A stretch of 64,000 nucleotides of DNA from JAGTVG01 sp963699805. Its GTDB lineage: Bacteria; Bacteroidota; Bacteroidia; Cytophagales; Cyclobacteriaceae. The stretch covers positions 62,001 to 126,000 of the forward strand of contig CAVOVH010000015.1 in the NCBI GenBank assembly GCA_963699805.1. Reading direction: 5' to 3'. The position numbers and the translations under genes were made by a program. The notes under the pieces are model-generated. The model was not told the DNA's origin. It did not search any database and saw only the letters and a list, made by a program, of their open reading frames with translations. Positions 16,162 to 25,311 of the stretch are shown one piece after another (the first letter of the stretch is position 1; every line of letters begins with the position of its first letter).

Positions 16162-19100
16162 TTAATCCATGCTTAGTTCGAAGGTTGAATTGATTTTCCG
16201 GTTTCCCAGGACATATTCCTTGTTTTGATAAAACTGATGAATCTGATTCTGGAAGTCCTTTTCCACTATGCTTATGAATTGCATCTGATCCTTATGGGCT
16301 GCATTATGGTTTCGTTTGTTCCGGATCTTTATCTGCTGATGTGCCAGGCTACCTGTAAGATCAATAAATAAACTTGCATCTTTTTCAAGGTTCATGACGC
16401 CTTCATCCGTCTGGATCTTGCGTTTTGCGCCGGACCTGAAAAAAAGGTCATTCAGGCTGAGGTTCAGATGCAGATCCAACAGAGAATCAGGTTGATGGTA
16501 ATTCCCGAAAAGTTCGATATTACTGATGCTGTTGTTTATTTTTACATCTTTAATAATGATCCAGTCTTTATACAGAAAAGTGTTGAATGTGGCATTGTTT
16601 ATATGTATTTCTTCCTTGACTCGATGTCCTATAAAAAACAAAGTTTTATTAATCATTACGTTGTCAGAGATGATTCCATCATGAATAGTGAAATCAAATT
16701 TGAGATAATTCTGATCACTCAGAGGCTGCAATGTAGGAGTCAGGGTCAGATAATAATCTGCCTCCCATGATAAATTTCCTTTGGTATTTTGATTGGTGAA
16801 TTGATCCTGATTGAAATTATCAAAACTTTGTAGGACATCCTCCATGGGCATTCTTACCATCTTATTGTAAATATGTCCCGTGATCTGGGAATATTGGTTA
16901 TTGCCTAAACTCCCATATACTTCAAAAAGATTATTTTTGTAAAAAGTTTTTAAGAGATCGATCATTATAATCTCATTATTGAGTGAGGCGTCGAGCTGAA
17001 AATCTTCTGCCAGCAGCTCCTTAAACTTGAACCAGTCTGATTCTAAATGCAGGGTAAGGTCAATATTTCCCGGTATCTTAAATATTTTTTGCCGATGGGA
17101 AGAAGTTTTCTGAGGGTGAAAACTGGAGACTGCCTGAATCAGATTTTCGATTTCCAGGGTATCATATAAAAGATCAACCTCACCTTTGATAAAAGGTTTT
17201 TCCTTTAAGTAATCCTGAATACGCAGGCTGACATTAGCTTTTCCTGAAGGAAGCCGCAGGGTAAATTCATCGGTATTGAGATGATCCTTAGTGAGTGAGA
17301 TCCCGGTTTTTAATTGATAAAAATTAAAATCCCCATAATCAAGCGTATCTACCTGAAATCCCAGTTGAATATCCGTATGTTCCGGCATTTGGAATCTGCG
17401 ATTTTTTTCAGTCTGGTCATTTTTATTTTTTTGTCCGGATAAAAGCTCTTCTGCCTTCAAATGATAGAGTCGGGTATTCCCATTGGCCTTGAGATACCAG
17501 AGTCCCTGAGATTTGTTGAATTTAGCATCGGCATACAGGAAAAATTGACCGCCAAGGATATTGGTTTTCATCCGTCCGATTTTTAATTCTTCAGCGAAAA
17601 GTTCACCTGCAAGATCCAGATTATGAAAAGCCTGGCCTTGAAATTTCCCCTGGGCTACCTTTATATCAAAATGAATATCCGTATCTTTTGGCAAAGAGAC
17701 TCCCTTTGAATTGGATGATTTTTGTGAAAATTTTAATTCATCGAGGTTCAGGGAATTAAACTTACCGGATATATTACCTTTGATTGATTCGGGTTTGTCC
17801 TGGCTGACTTTCAGGGTAAGGTTGCCATTCACAGATCCAGCCTGATAATTGAAAATAAAATTCTTGATATCTATCCCATTGGGATCGACCACTGTTTTTA
17901 ACTTTATATTTGTGAATTTGCCAGCCTGAGTAATTAACTCTTTCCCATTTATCCCTATGTTAAAATGAATACCGGGAATTTTGAATGATTGTTTTTTTTC
18001 TGAAAGGGTGTCTTTCTTCAAAGCAAGATCCGACACGTTGAAGGTATGAAAATCCACCTGAAAATTACCGTTGATGCTTTCTTGTGACTTCCATATATTT
18101 TGAAGATCCTCCAGTGTGCCCTGGAGATTAAAAGTGGAGTTATTTAAAGTAATGACGGTTTCGCGCAATGAAACCTGGTGGTTCACAAGCAATATTTCTG
18201 CGTGGGGAATTTTTATCTTTAAACTTTCTGCAGGGATCTCAAGGTCTGCATTAACTAACTTTACATTTCCCTGCACACCTTTATTCTTATCGAGATGAAC
18301 CTTTTTGAGCTCACTGATTTTGTCTTTGATGACCAGATTGGCTTCAATTTTACCTTTTGATCTGATTTTTCCATTTTCAAGAAGATGGGCCAGATTGATG
18401 TCTGCTTGAAAGACCCCATCTATAAAAGGATCCTTTAAATTGGTAAGATGAAGTTTGGAATGAACATAACTGTCAGCGATCCTGGCGGATAGCGTATCGA
18501 TCAAAATATTGCTTGAGGAAGGATCGTGGTCATCCCCATTGTTTAAATTTCCTTTAAGCCATATATCTGTAACGGGATAGGGTAGACTACTGGATTCTAT
18601 GGCAGCTTCCATGATCTCGAAATCCACCTCGGAATAGGGGCGTTTAAAAGGATTTACAAAGCCATGCTGACGATAAGCCAACTTTAATTGCGCACCAGGA
18701 TTTACCTGTTTGAATTCAAAACCAAACTGGAGATTGATCGCTTCCATAAATTGATCGAAATCATTTTCACCCACAATAACCAGATCGATGGTTTGTCCAT
18801 CATCCTGCTTTTTAAATTCAATCTCCGGCTTGAGGCGGATTCCATGTAGATAAAATGCATCTCCGGAAATATGGGTAAGTTGTTGGTCCTGGTCGATCGT
18901 GATGGAAGCATTTTCGGCCTTTACTGGGAGATTCGAGAATAGTTTACTGTGATTGGAAATGATGGAATCAATTTTACCGGATGCTTCACCAAGAATTCGA
19001 ATGTGACGATCCTTTATTTCCATGTCAAACTGGCCTTTTTCAACTGAAATATAAGCCTGGTTCCCTTTAACCTTATTTTCAAAAAACAATTGTGCATCGA

Positions 19101-19554
19101 TTAACTCCAGATCATGAGATTCCAGCGATAGATACCGTTTTTTAGGCTGGTATGTTTTGTTCTGAGAATTAAAGAGTACCGGCTTTTTACCGTTCTCATC
19201 GATAACGGAATTGAAGATTACCTGGCTGGCAATAATTCGGTTCAACTCAAAACTGTCCATTCGGAGATTCTTTAAATTGATCACCACATCCAGTTCACCT
19301 ACTTTTAATATTTCCTGTTCCCCGTCATTGATACGGATATCGTCAAGTTCGATAAGAATATTTGGAAATCTTTTTATCAGCGAAAGATTATAATCTCCGA
19401 ATTGCACCTGATGGGCAATATGGTGATTTAAAAAATTAACCACCTCTTCATGTGTTGTCTTATGATGGATCCTGGAAAATATCCATAAGGTAAATATGGT
19501 TGCGAAAAACAACAATAAGATTACAGCCAAAATCGATATAAAGAATTTCTTCAT
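16162..19554 (-). CDS. AsmA-family large envelope protein
   Basis: A 1130-residue protein with one N-terminal membrane helix (about residues 4-28, ILAVILLLFFATIFTLWIF) and a very long periplasmic part made of repeated beta-strand segments. The N-terminal AsmA region is recognisable (NLSLIKRFPNILIELDDIRI), and many internal motifs such as GNLNNGD, NGNLTLKV and SKGKIEANLVI fit the beta-groove repeats of AsmA-like lipid-transfer proteins. The C-terminal region (from about residue 850) matches the AsmA C-terminal domain type. These proteins are thought to bridge the inner and outer membranes in phospholipid movement. It starts 9 bases after the AI-2E family gene ends and is surely co-transcribed with it. 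Confidence 0.85.
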   Translation of the reverse strand: MKKFFISILAVILLLFFATIFTLWIFSRIHHKTTHEEVVNFLNHHIAHQVQFGDYNLSLIKRFPNILIELDDIRINDGEQEILKVGELDVVINLKNLRMDSFELNRIIASQVIFNSVIDENGKKPVLFNSQNKTYQPKKRYLSLESHDLELIDAQLFFENKVKGNQAYISVEKGQFDMEIKDRHIRILGEASGKIDSIISNHSKLFSNLPVKAENASITIDQDQQLTHISGDAFYLHGIRLKPEIEFKKQDDGQTIDLVIVGENDFDQFMEAINLQFGFEFKQVNPGAQLKLAYRQHGFVNPFKRPYSEVDFEIMEAAIESSSLPYPVTDIWLKGNLNNGDDHDPSSSNILIDTLSARIADSYVHSKLHLTNLKDPFIDGVFQADINLAHLLENGKIRSKGKIEANLVIKDKISELKKVHLDKNKGVQGNVKLVNADLEIPAESLKIKIPHAEILLVNHQVSLRETVITLNNSTFNLQGTLEDLQNIWKSQESINGNFQVDFHTFNVSDLALKKDTLSEKKQSFKIPGIHFNIGINGKELITQAGKFTNIKLKTVVDPNGIDIKNFIFNYQAGSVNGNLTLKVSQDKPESIKGNISGKFNSLNLDELKFSQKSSNSKGVSLPKDTDIHFDIKVAQGKFQGQAFHNLDLAGELFAEELKIGRMKTNILGGQFFLYADAKFNKSQGLWYLKANGNTRLYHLKAEELLSGQKNKNDQTEKNRRFQMPEHTDIQLGFQVDTLDYGDFNFYQLKTGISLTKDHLNTDEFTLRLPSGKANVSLRIQDYLKEKPFIKGEVDLLYDTLEIENLIQAVSSFHPQKTSSHRQKIFKIPGNIDLTLHLESDWFKFKELLAEDFQLDASLNNEIIMIDLLKTFYKNNLFEVYGSLGNNQYSQITGHIYNKMVRMPMEDVLQSFDNFNQDQFTNQNTKGNLSWEADYYLTLTPTLQPLSDQNYLKFDFTIHDGIISDNVMINKTLFFIGHRVKEEIHINNATFNTFLYKDWIIIKDVKINNSISNIELFGNYHQPDSLLDLHLNLSLNDLFFRSGAKRKIQTDEGVMNLEKDASLFIDLTGSLAHQQIKIRNKRNHNAAHKDQMQFISIVEKDFQNQIHQFYQNKEYVLGNRKINSTFELSMD

Positions 19555-19563
19555 GGGTAGCTT

Positions 19564-20688
19564 TCAGTCAAGATCCTCTTTGCCAGGTTTGGACCCTTTA
19601 AGAAAATAGTCATCCAGATCACTGGGAGGTTTCGAAATGACGGAACTTGGGATTTCGGACAGGAAAATAGCATATGGAGTTGTTTTATCATTGCTCTCGA
19701 GGATGATCTTGATGATGCCTACAATTGGAATAAATAAGATCATTCCGGAAACTCCCCAGATGGCGCCCCCGAAGATAACCGCAATAAATACGGTGAAGGC
19801 ATTTAACTTCAGCTTATCTCCGATCATCCAGGGCCTGATTACATTATCCTGTAAAAAGTTAACAATGAAAAGTGATACGAAGATAAGAATGGGCATCAGC
19901 ATCGTATCATAGGATATAAAGCTGAAAAGAATGATCACGATCAAACCAATTGGATTGCCAATGAAAGGAATCAGGTTCAGAATGGCGAGGAAAAAAGCAA
20001 AAAAGAGGGCATAGGGCAAACCGAAAATCAAGAATACAAAATAATTCATAACGCCTGAAATAAGTGTTATCAGAAGCATTCCAGTAAGGTAACTCCGGAT
20101 TACCTGAACACTTTGAAGGATCTCTGCCCTGGTTTTTTGTATTTTGTCTACATCTTTCAATTTCTTTTCAAAGTACATGGGTATCACCTCGCGGTAATAT
20201 AATATGAAGAATAGGTAAAATATGATCAGGATAATATTCCAAAGATTCAGTCCGAAACTGGAAATAAATGAAAAAATTGATGAAGTATTTTTTTCAACTA
20301 TGTTGTTGAAATACTGTCGGTCAATATGATCGGGAATATGTATTCCCAGAGATGCTAACTGAACGGAAGTGTCATGTAAAAGCTTGGATATCTTCAGGTT
20401 GATACTATTCAGATCGGAAAGGATCACATTGATCTCAATGTAAAAGAGATACATGACAAGAAATATGATGGAGATGATGAACATTATAAAAAACATGATC
20501 AATAAGCCCCGGGGCAGATGGATTTTATTTTCAATTTTCTCCATCATATTCACGCTGGCCAGCCCGATCATCAGACTCCAGGCAAAAGGAATAAGCACAG
20601 ATTTTCCAAAGATTAACACAGCAACAATGAAGCCGAATATGATCAGTTGGGCGGCAATTCTGATGCCTAAATTATTGGTTGTTTCCAT
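19564..20688 (-). CDS. AI-2E (TqsA/YdiK-type) family permease
   Basis: Integral inner-membrane protein of the AI-2E (PerM) family, with about eight helices: three near the N-terminus (FGKSVLIPFAWSLMIGLASV, LIMFFIMFIISIIFLVMYLF), a middle loop domain (residues about 75-140), then further helices around SFGLNLWNIILIIFYLFFIL, YLTGMLLITLISGVMNYF and LIVIILFSFISY. The family motif GLPYALFFAFFLAILNLIPFIG and the late GAIWGVSGMILFIPIVGIIKI are clear. Despite the family name, most members have no proven autoinducer activity. It is the first gene of a pair with the AsmA-like protein 9 bases downstream, which suggests an envelope role. Confidence 0.9.
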   Translation of the reverse strand: METTNNLGIRIAAQLIIFGFIVAVLIFGKSVLIPFAWSLMIGLASVNMMEKIENKIHLPRGLLIMFFIMFIISIIFLVMYLFYIEINVILSDLNSINLKISKLLHDTSVQLASLGIHIPDHIDRQYFNNIVEKNTSSIFSFISSFGLNLWNIILIIFYLFFILYYREVIPMYFEKKLKDVDKIQKTRAEILQSVQVIRSYLTGMLLITLISGVMNYFVFLIFGLPYALFFAFFLAILNLIPFIGNPIGLIVIILFSFISYDTMLMPILIFVSLFIVNFLQDNVIRPWMIGDKLKLNAFTVFIAVIFGGAIWGVSGMILFIPIVGIIKIILESNDKTTPYAIFLSEIPSSVISKPPSDLDDYFLKGSKPGKEDLD

Positions 20689-20894
20689 AGGTAAATGCTA
20701 TTTTTAAAGAGAGGTGGATTTTAAATATATAGGTATATTATCTACTAACTTCGTAATTTCTGTTGCTAATGATATAAGCTGGATAGGCTGAATCTTCTTT
20801 ATGAAGGCCTTTTTATTATATTGTAACTGCAATATTCCGAAAGTTTTTTTTAAATTCATCTAGCTAATAACAAATTTTTTAAACGATTGTTTCT

Positions 20895-21896
20895 ATGAAA
20901 GTTTTATTTATCGGAGGAACCGGAAATATATCCGGCGCGTGCACACGATTGGCCCTCTCCAGGGATCTGAAAATCTATCATCTGAATAGGGGGAATAAAT
21001 CTTCCAAATTCGATTCAAAGGTGACCCAATTAAATGGAGATGCCTATGACCTTGAATCCATGAAAAAAGCGCTTAGGGGAATGATATTTGATGTGGTGGT
21101 TAATTTTATAGCCTACCTTCCCCAGGATGTGGAACGTGATCTTCAGGTTTTTTCAGGAAAAACAGCACAATATATCTTTATCAGTTCCGCCTCCACCTAC
21201 CAGAAGCCCCCACTCCATCCGGTCATCACAGAATCAACACCTTTAAAAAATCCATACTGGCAATATTCCAGGGATAAGATTGCCTGTGAGGAAATACTTA
21301 TGAAGGCTTACCGTGAGAACGATTTCCCTATGACCATCGTCAGACCCTCCCTGACCTATGAAACGGTGATCCCTGTCGCAATTGGAAGCTGGGATGATTA
21401 TACCATCATTGACAGGATCAGGAGGAAAAAACCGATCATCGTACATGGGGATGGTTCCTCACTCTGGACCATTACACATTCCGAAGATTTCGCACTTGGA
21501 TTTACAGGCCTTCTCGGACATCAGCAGGCCATCGGTCATGCCTTTCATATCACCTCAGATGAAATTCTTACCTGGAACCAGATCTATGAAGCAGTGGGAG
21601 AAGCAGCCGGGGAATTGCCGGAAATAATCCATATTCCCTCTGACTTTATTGGCCGGTTTGATCCGTTTCAGGTAGGTAATCTGCTGGGGGACAAGGCGGT
21701 AAGCGTCATTTTTGACAATGCGAAAATAAAATCATTTGTGCCGGAATTCAAGGCAACCATTCCTTTCAGGAAGGGCATAAAAAGAACGGTCGGGTGGTTT
21801 GAGGAAAAAGCGGAAAGAATGGTGATCAAAGCAGAAAATAATGCTTTTATGGACAGGGTGATCGAGTCTTATTTAAAGAACCAGTCAGAATTGTAA
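20895..21896 (+). CDS. NAD-dependent epimerase/dehydratase-family protein (extended SDR)
   Basis: Cytoplasmic Rossmann-fold oxidoreductase. The N-terminus MKVLFIGGTGNIS carries the G-x-x-G-x-x-x nucleotide loop, followed by LNRGN and LNGDAYD. The active-site YxxxK is at YSRDK in the YWQYSRDKIACEE stretch, with the Ser of SSASTY before it. It most resembles the mRNA-binding/isoflavone-reductase-like SDR group rather than a sugar-nucleotide epimerase of known substrate. Length 333 is normal. No operon partner; after its stop another 57 codons stay open in the same frame up to about 22067 (starting TTA-TTG), which may be a decayed extension or chance. Confidence 0.75.
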   Translation: MKVLFIGGTGNISGACTRLALSRDLKIYHLNRGNKSSKFDSKVTQLNGDAYDLESMKKALRGMIFDVVVNFIAYLPQDVERDLQVFSGKTAQYIFISSASTYQKPPLHPVITESTPLKNPYWQYSRDKIACEEILMKAYRENDFPMTIVRPSLTYETVIPVAIGSWDDYTIIDRIRRKKPIIVHGDGSSLWTITHSEDFALGFTGLLGHQQAIGHAFHITSDEILTWNQIYEAVGEAAGELPEIIHIPSDFIGRFDPFQVGNLLGDKAVSVIFDNAKIKSFVPEFKATIPFRKGIKRTVGWFEEKAERMVIKAENNAFMDRVIESYLKNQSEL

Positions 21897-22182
21897 TTAT
21901 TGATCCAGTATGTTAAATTAAGTGAACGCACGATTCCCCTGAACAAGTATCTATCCCGAGTCAATGACCTGGTCCTCGAAGAAAGTATTCTATTCACTGG
22001 GAGCTATGATCCTGTTTTTGGAATTTTGTATCATGCGAAAGACAATCTCATTCTGAATGTTTTATGATTGGTGGGAAGTAATGTAAATGCGCTCGATTAA
22101 CAGGGTTTATCTTTCTTCCATTTCTATATCAATTATATTTTTTCGGATCACCTATTTGTCGTAACTTCAAATCAGGGGTTAA

Positions 22183-23418
22183 ATGATGATTGACATGAAT
22201 ATGAAAAAATTAACACTCGATAATATCAGGGATGAATTCCCTTCATTAAAAAGGGAAATCAAAAAAAAACCGGTTGTATTTTTCGACGGCCCCGGCGGAA
22301 CGCAGGTGCCTTCAAGGGTGATCAGAGCCATCAGCAATTATTACCGTTATTATAATTCCAATACCCATGGTCAATTTATGGCCTCTAGGCAGACCGACCA
22401 TATCATTTGGACAGCGCGGACCAGTGTGGCCAGTTTGTTGGGGGCAGAGGGTCCGCATACAATTTCTGTTGGACAAAATATGACCTCTATCAATTTTAGT
22501 TTAAGCCACGCTTTTGCCAGAATATTTAAACCCGGTGATGAGGTGCTGATTACACAATTGGATCACGAGGCCAATCGGGGTCCCTGGCTCACCCTGAGAG
22601 ATCAGGGAGTTAAAATAAGGGAAGTGAAATTAATGCCGGGAGGAGTCCTGAATGAGGAGGATATGCGGGAAAAGGTGAATGATAATACACGGTTAATTGC
22701 CATGGGAATGGCATCAAATGCCTTCGGGACTGTTAATAATGTAAGGCTAGGCAGGAAACTGGCCTATGAGGTGGGCGCTTTATTCCTGCTGGATGCTGTA
22801 CATTTTGTGCCCCATTTTACAGTGGATGTCCAGGACTTAGGGGTTGATCTTTTTTTATGTTCTTCCTATAAGTTTTATGGCCCTCACCTGGGCTTTTTGT
22901 ATGCAAAACCAGGCGTTTTGGATAGTTTGCCAGTAGACCGGTTACGAACCCAGGAACAGCATGCTCCATTCAGAATGGAAACAGGAACCCTCAACCATGC
23001 AGCTCTCACTGGCGTGAACGCAGCCATTGCGTTTATTTCAGCCTTAGGAGAAGGACTGACAGCCAGGGATAAATTGGTGAATGCGATGCAACAGATCACT
23101 CGCCACGAACAGCAATTGGCAAAAATACTCTACAACGAAATTAAAGGGATAAAAAAACTCCGGATCGTAGGTCCTGGATTTGAAGTTGATCAGCGGGCAC
23201 CTACTATTTCTTTTATCCATGAAAAAATCCTTCCTGATTATATTTGTACTGTACTCGCCGAACAGGGAATCTCGGCCTGGAATGGAAATTTTTATGCGAT
23301 CAGGGCCATGGAGATCCTTGGACTTCAGGAGCAGGGGGGGGTTACCCGGATCGGGATTTCCATGTATAATTCATTATCTGATATTGAAAGATTGGTGGGG
23401 ATTTTGAAAAATATTTAA
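22183..23418 (+). CDS. Cysteine desulfurase-like class V aminotransferase (TIGR01976 type)
   Basis: PLP-dependent enzyme of the aminotransferase class V fold, in the cysteine-desulfurase-like subgroup. FFDGPGGTQVPSRVI is the N-terminal signature of that subgroup, DHEAN (His about residue 128) stacks on PLP, LLDAVH (Asp204) contacts the pyridine nitrogen, and SSYKFYGPHLG supplies Lys230 for the Schiff base. I see no conserved catalytic Cys loop like that in SufS/IscS, so sulfur transfer is not assured. Several ATGs (22183, 22186, 22195, 22201) are possible; the true start is within the first six codons. It is not next to suf or isc genes. Reaction unknown. Confidence 0.8.
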   Translation: MMIDMNMKKLTLDNIRDEFPSLKREIKKKPVVFFDGPGGTQVPSRVIRAISNYYRYYNSNTHGQFMASRQTDHIIWTARTSVASLLGAEGPHTISVGQNMTSINFSLSHAFARIFKPGDEVLITQLDHEANRGPWLTLRDQGVKIREVKLMPGGVLNEEDMREKVNDNTRLIAMGMASNAFGTVNNVRLGRKLAYEVGALFLLDAVHFVPHFTVDVQDLGVDLFLCSSYKFYGPHLGFLYAKPGVLDSLPVDRLRTQEQHAPFRMETGTLNHAALTGVNAAIAFISALGEGLTARDKLVNAMQQITRHEQQLAKILYNEIKGIKKLRIVGPGFEVDQRAPTISFIHEKILPDYICTVLAEQGISAWNGNFYAIRAMEILGLQEQGGVTRIGISMYNSLSDIERLVGILKNI

Positions 23419-23520
23419 TGGTTGCGCAGGATAGAGGATCTGCTGATCCAACGGCATAACACACACTTTCATAAAAATAGCCTTAATTTTCTTGCTTGAT
23501 TTTCCCAGTTCGTGCTTGAC

Positions 23521-23538
23521 GGGATTTCTTAAAATCCC
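23521..23538. other. Short hairpin between convergent genes
   Basis: GGGATTT and AAATCCC with a CTTA loop give a 7-base stem. No T tract follows on either strand, so it is a weak terminator candidate for the convergent genes on both sides. Confidence 0.35.
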
Positions 23539-23561
23539 CAGCTATGGATGGATTCTATTTG

Positions 23562-24245
23562 CTAATGAGGCAGGGGTTTCATACCTTTCCATAATCGTTT
23601 GAATTCTTTTCTATAGGCCCTGACAATATTGCCATTTGTTGTCAGAAGAACATTTTCATTATTGACGTCTGATCCGGTTCGGGTCCAGTTATAACTTCCA
23701 GTCAACAATTTCTGATTATCAATAATTACAAATTTATGGTGCATAAGACTTCTGAAAGAATCAATTTTGATTTTGACTCCGGTGCGGTCCAACGAATATA
23801 TATCCGAACCCTTGTCAAATATTTTTCCATCATCGGTAATGATCCTAACCTGAATGCCCATTTTATGACACCCCGCAACCGTCTCCGCAATGGGATCATC
23901 GCTGATGGTAAACATGCAGATCTTTATATCTTTTTGTGCCGATTTGAGGATTTTGATTACAAAGTCGCGGATATTATCATGATGACTGAAAAAAGCATTA
24001 TTGGCAGAATTTTTTGATGGCAGGGAATGGATTTTGTCAATTACATGATCCAGCCAGTTTCCGTATTGATTATAATTATCAGAAGTGATATACTTTCCGG
24101 AATAAGTAATGATCTTTTGAATGATCCTCAATTTTCTTTTATTAGATGGAAAATTGATCAATTCCTGTTCGATTTCCCTTCTTTCTTCGGGATCAGTTAA
24201 AAACTCTTGAAAAAGAGAAGCCACCGTAATACCATTATCAAGCAT
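23562..24245 (-). CDS. Single-HKD phospholipase D-like protein
   Basis: A 227-residue soluble protein. Residues 1-80 form a helical, charged part; the phospholipase D/nuclease fold follows. One HKD motif is complete: H169-x-K171-x4-D176, followed by GSYNWTRTGSD, close to the single-domain Nuc and mitochondrial cardiolipin-hydrolase-like proteins, which work as dimers. Earlier signatures are NIRDFVIKILKSAQKDI (typical lead-in), MGIQVRIITDDG and DRTGVKIKID. It could be a nuclease or a phosphodiesterase; no signal peptide is seen, so a cytoplasmic nuclease is more likely. It diverges from the TetR-family gene across the minisatellite region. Confidence 0.8.
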   Translation of the reverse strand: MLDNGITVASLFQEFLTDPEERREIEQELINFPSNKRKLRIIQKIITYSGKYITSDNYNQYGNWLDHVIDKIHSLPSKNSANNAFFSHHDNIRDFVIKILKSAQKDIKICMFTISDDPIAETVAGCHKMGIQVRIITDDGKIFDKGSDIYSLDRTGVKIKIDSFRSLMHHKFVIIDNQKLLTGSYNWTRTGSDVNNENVLLTTNGNIVRAYRKEFKRLWKGMKPLPH

Positions 24246-24390
24246 ATAAAAGATTATGAGATGATTGAGCTATTTTTTTCTCAAGTTGAAAATAGGAATT
24301 TTTTTTTCATAGTATCTAAAGATAAATGGAAATATATGGATATATGTAAGTTTATGAGTCAATTTGTGTTTTTTAGAGAAGTGGCACCCC

Positions 24391-24546
24391 CTGGTCAGAC
24401 CACCCTTTCTGGTCAGACGACCCATCCTGGTCAGACCACCCTTTCTGGTCAGACCACCCTTTCTGGTCAGACCACCCTTTCTGGTCAGACGACCCATCCT
24501 CGTCAGACGACGCCCCCTGGTCAGACGACGCCCCCTGGTCAGACGA
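24391..24546. repeat. 18-bp minisatellite (8 full units plus a partial ninth)
   Basis: Unit is CTGGTCAGACCACCCTTT with variants ending GACCCATC and GACGCCCC. Units begin at 24391, 24409, 24427, 24445, 24463, 24481, 24499, 24517, and the last is cut off at 24546. The core CTGGTCAGAC is constant except CTCGTCAGAC in unit 7. The core holds GTC-A-GAC, a short dyad. Its length being a multiple of three keeps reading frames open across the array on both strands, so those frames are not evidence of genes. GC content is far higher than in the flanks. The whole gap 24246-24663 contains no supported gene. Confidence 0.95.
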
Positions 24547-24612
24547 GATATTATAGCCGGGATATAATATGATCATGGTGAATGGAATAAATTGTAAAGA
24601 TTTGTTGAAATT

Positions 24613-24627
24613 ATGACTTATAGTCAT
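24613..24627. promoter_or_regulatory. Candidate operator, 15-bp palindrome before the TetR gene
   Basis: ATGACT-TAT-AGTCAT is a perfect 6-base dyad 36 bases upstream of the tetR-type start codon. Autoregulation through a palindrome in this position is usual for TetR regulators that control an adjacent efflux operon. It has not been shown for this one. Confidence 0.4.
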
Positions 24628-24663
24628 TAAATTAACTTTCGTTAAACAAATGTTCACTAGTAC

Positions 24664-25299
24664 ATGAGTATTGCTGAAAGAAAGGTACGGGAAAAGGAAA
24701 ATCGCCGCAACGACATTTTAGATGCTGCGGAAAGCGTGTTTTTCACGAAGGGAATGGAAGCATCTACCATGGATGAGGTAGCTGAAGTAGCAGAGCTGAG
24801 CAAGGGAACATTATATCTATACTTTAAAAGTAAAGAAGATATACGTTTTGCCATTTTTCAACGCGGAGCGGCAATTCTGAATACACTCATGCAACAGAAC
24901 CTTGTTGAAGATCAATCCGGGAAAGACCAGTTAATATCGCTGGGTCAAACATTTATCCTGTTTTCCCATCAATATAAAGATTATTTCAAACTATTCATTG
25001 AGATACAGACATCGAATATGGAAAGGTTAAACATCGGAGAAAGGGCCTTTGAAGAATACATAAAGAATCAGTCACCGATCAGCATTGTACACAGCTGCGT
25101 AATAAAAGGACTCCAGGATGGTTCTCTTCGCAACGATATTCCGGAAAGTCATCTGACGGCTACATTGTGGTCCCAGATGTTAGGCATCCTGATGGTGATC
25201 ACCAATCATCACCATCTGTTCAGAATTTTAAATATTGAAGTGGAAGATGTTTTAAGGACACACCTTGATATAGTTCAGAACGGATCCATACCAAAATAA
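24664..25299 (+). CDS. TetR/AcrR-family transcriptional regulator
   Basis: A 211-residue repressor. The N-terminal helix-turn-helix is typical: RRNDILDAAESVFFTKGMEAS..MDEVAEVAELSKGTLYLYFKSKEDI, with the TLYLYFKSKE recognition-helix signature at residues about 45-58. The C-terminal ligand domain (about 70-205) is helical and not conserved. It is the first gene of an efflux operon: 12 bases before the TolC-like gene, so it should control this operon and itself. Upstream lie a 15-base palindrome and the minisatellite. The inducer is unknown. Confidence 0.93.
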   Translation: MSIAERKVREKENRRNDILDAAESVFFTKGMEASTMDEVAEVAELSKGTLYLYFKSKEDIRFAIFQRGAAILNTLMQQNLVEDQSGKDQLISLGQTFILFSHQYKDYFKLFIEIQTSNMERLNIGERAFEEYIKNQSPISIVHSCVIKGLQDGSLRNDIPESHLTATLWSQMLGILMVITNHHHLFRILNIEVEDVLRTHLDIVQNGSIPK

Positions 25300-25311
25300 T
25301 TTTTTAGTGGA

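Noticed and set aside
22183..23418. Genuine cysteine desulfurase (SufS/IscS)
   Set aside because: No suf/isc neighbours and no visible catalytic Cys loop; called only as desulfurase-like.
24391..24546. Possible CRISPR array
   Set aside because: Units are directly abutting 18-base repeats with no unique spacers; no cas genes are nearby.
24207..24572. A 121-codon plus-strand reading frame with SGQTTL-type repeats, and its minus-strand counterparts
   Set aside because: The repeat unit is 18 bases, so all frames stay open across it; the upstream part is antisense to the PLD gene and no homologous repeat protein is recognised.
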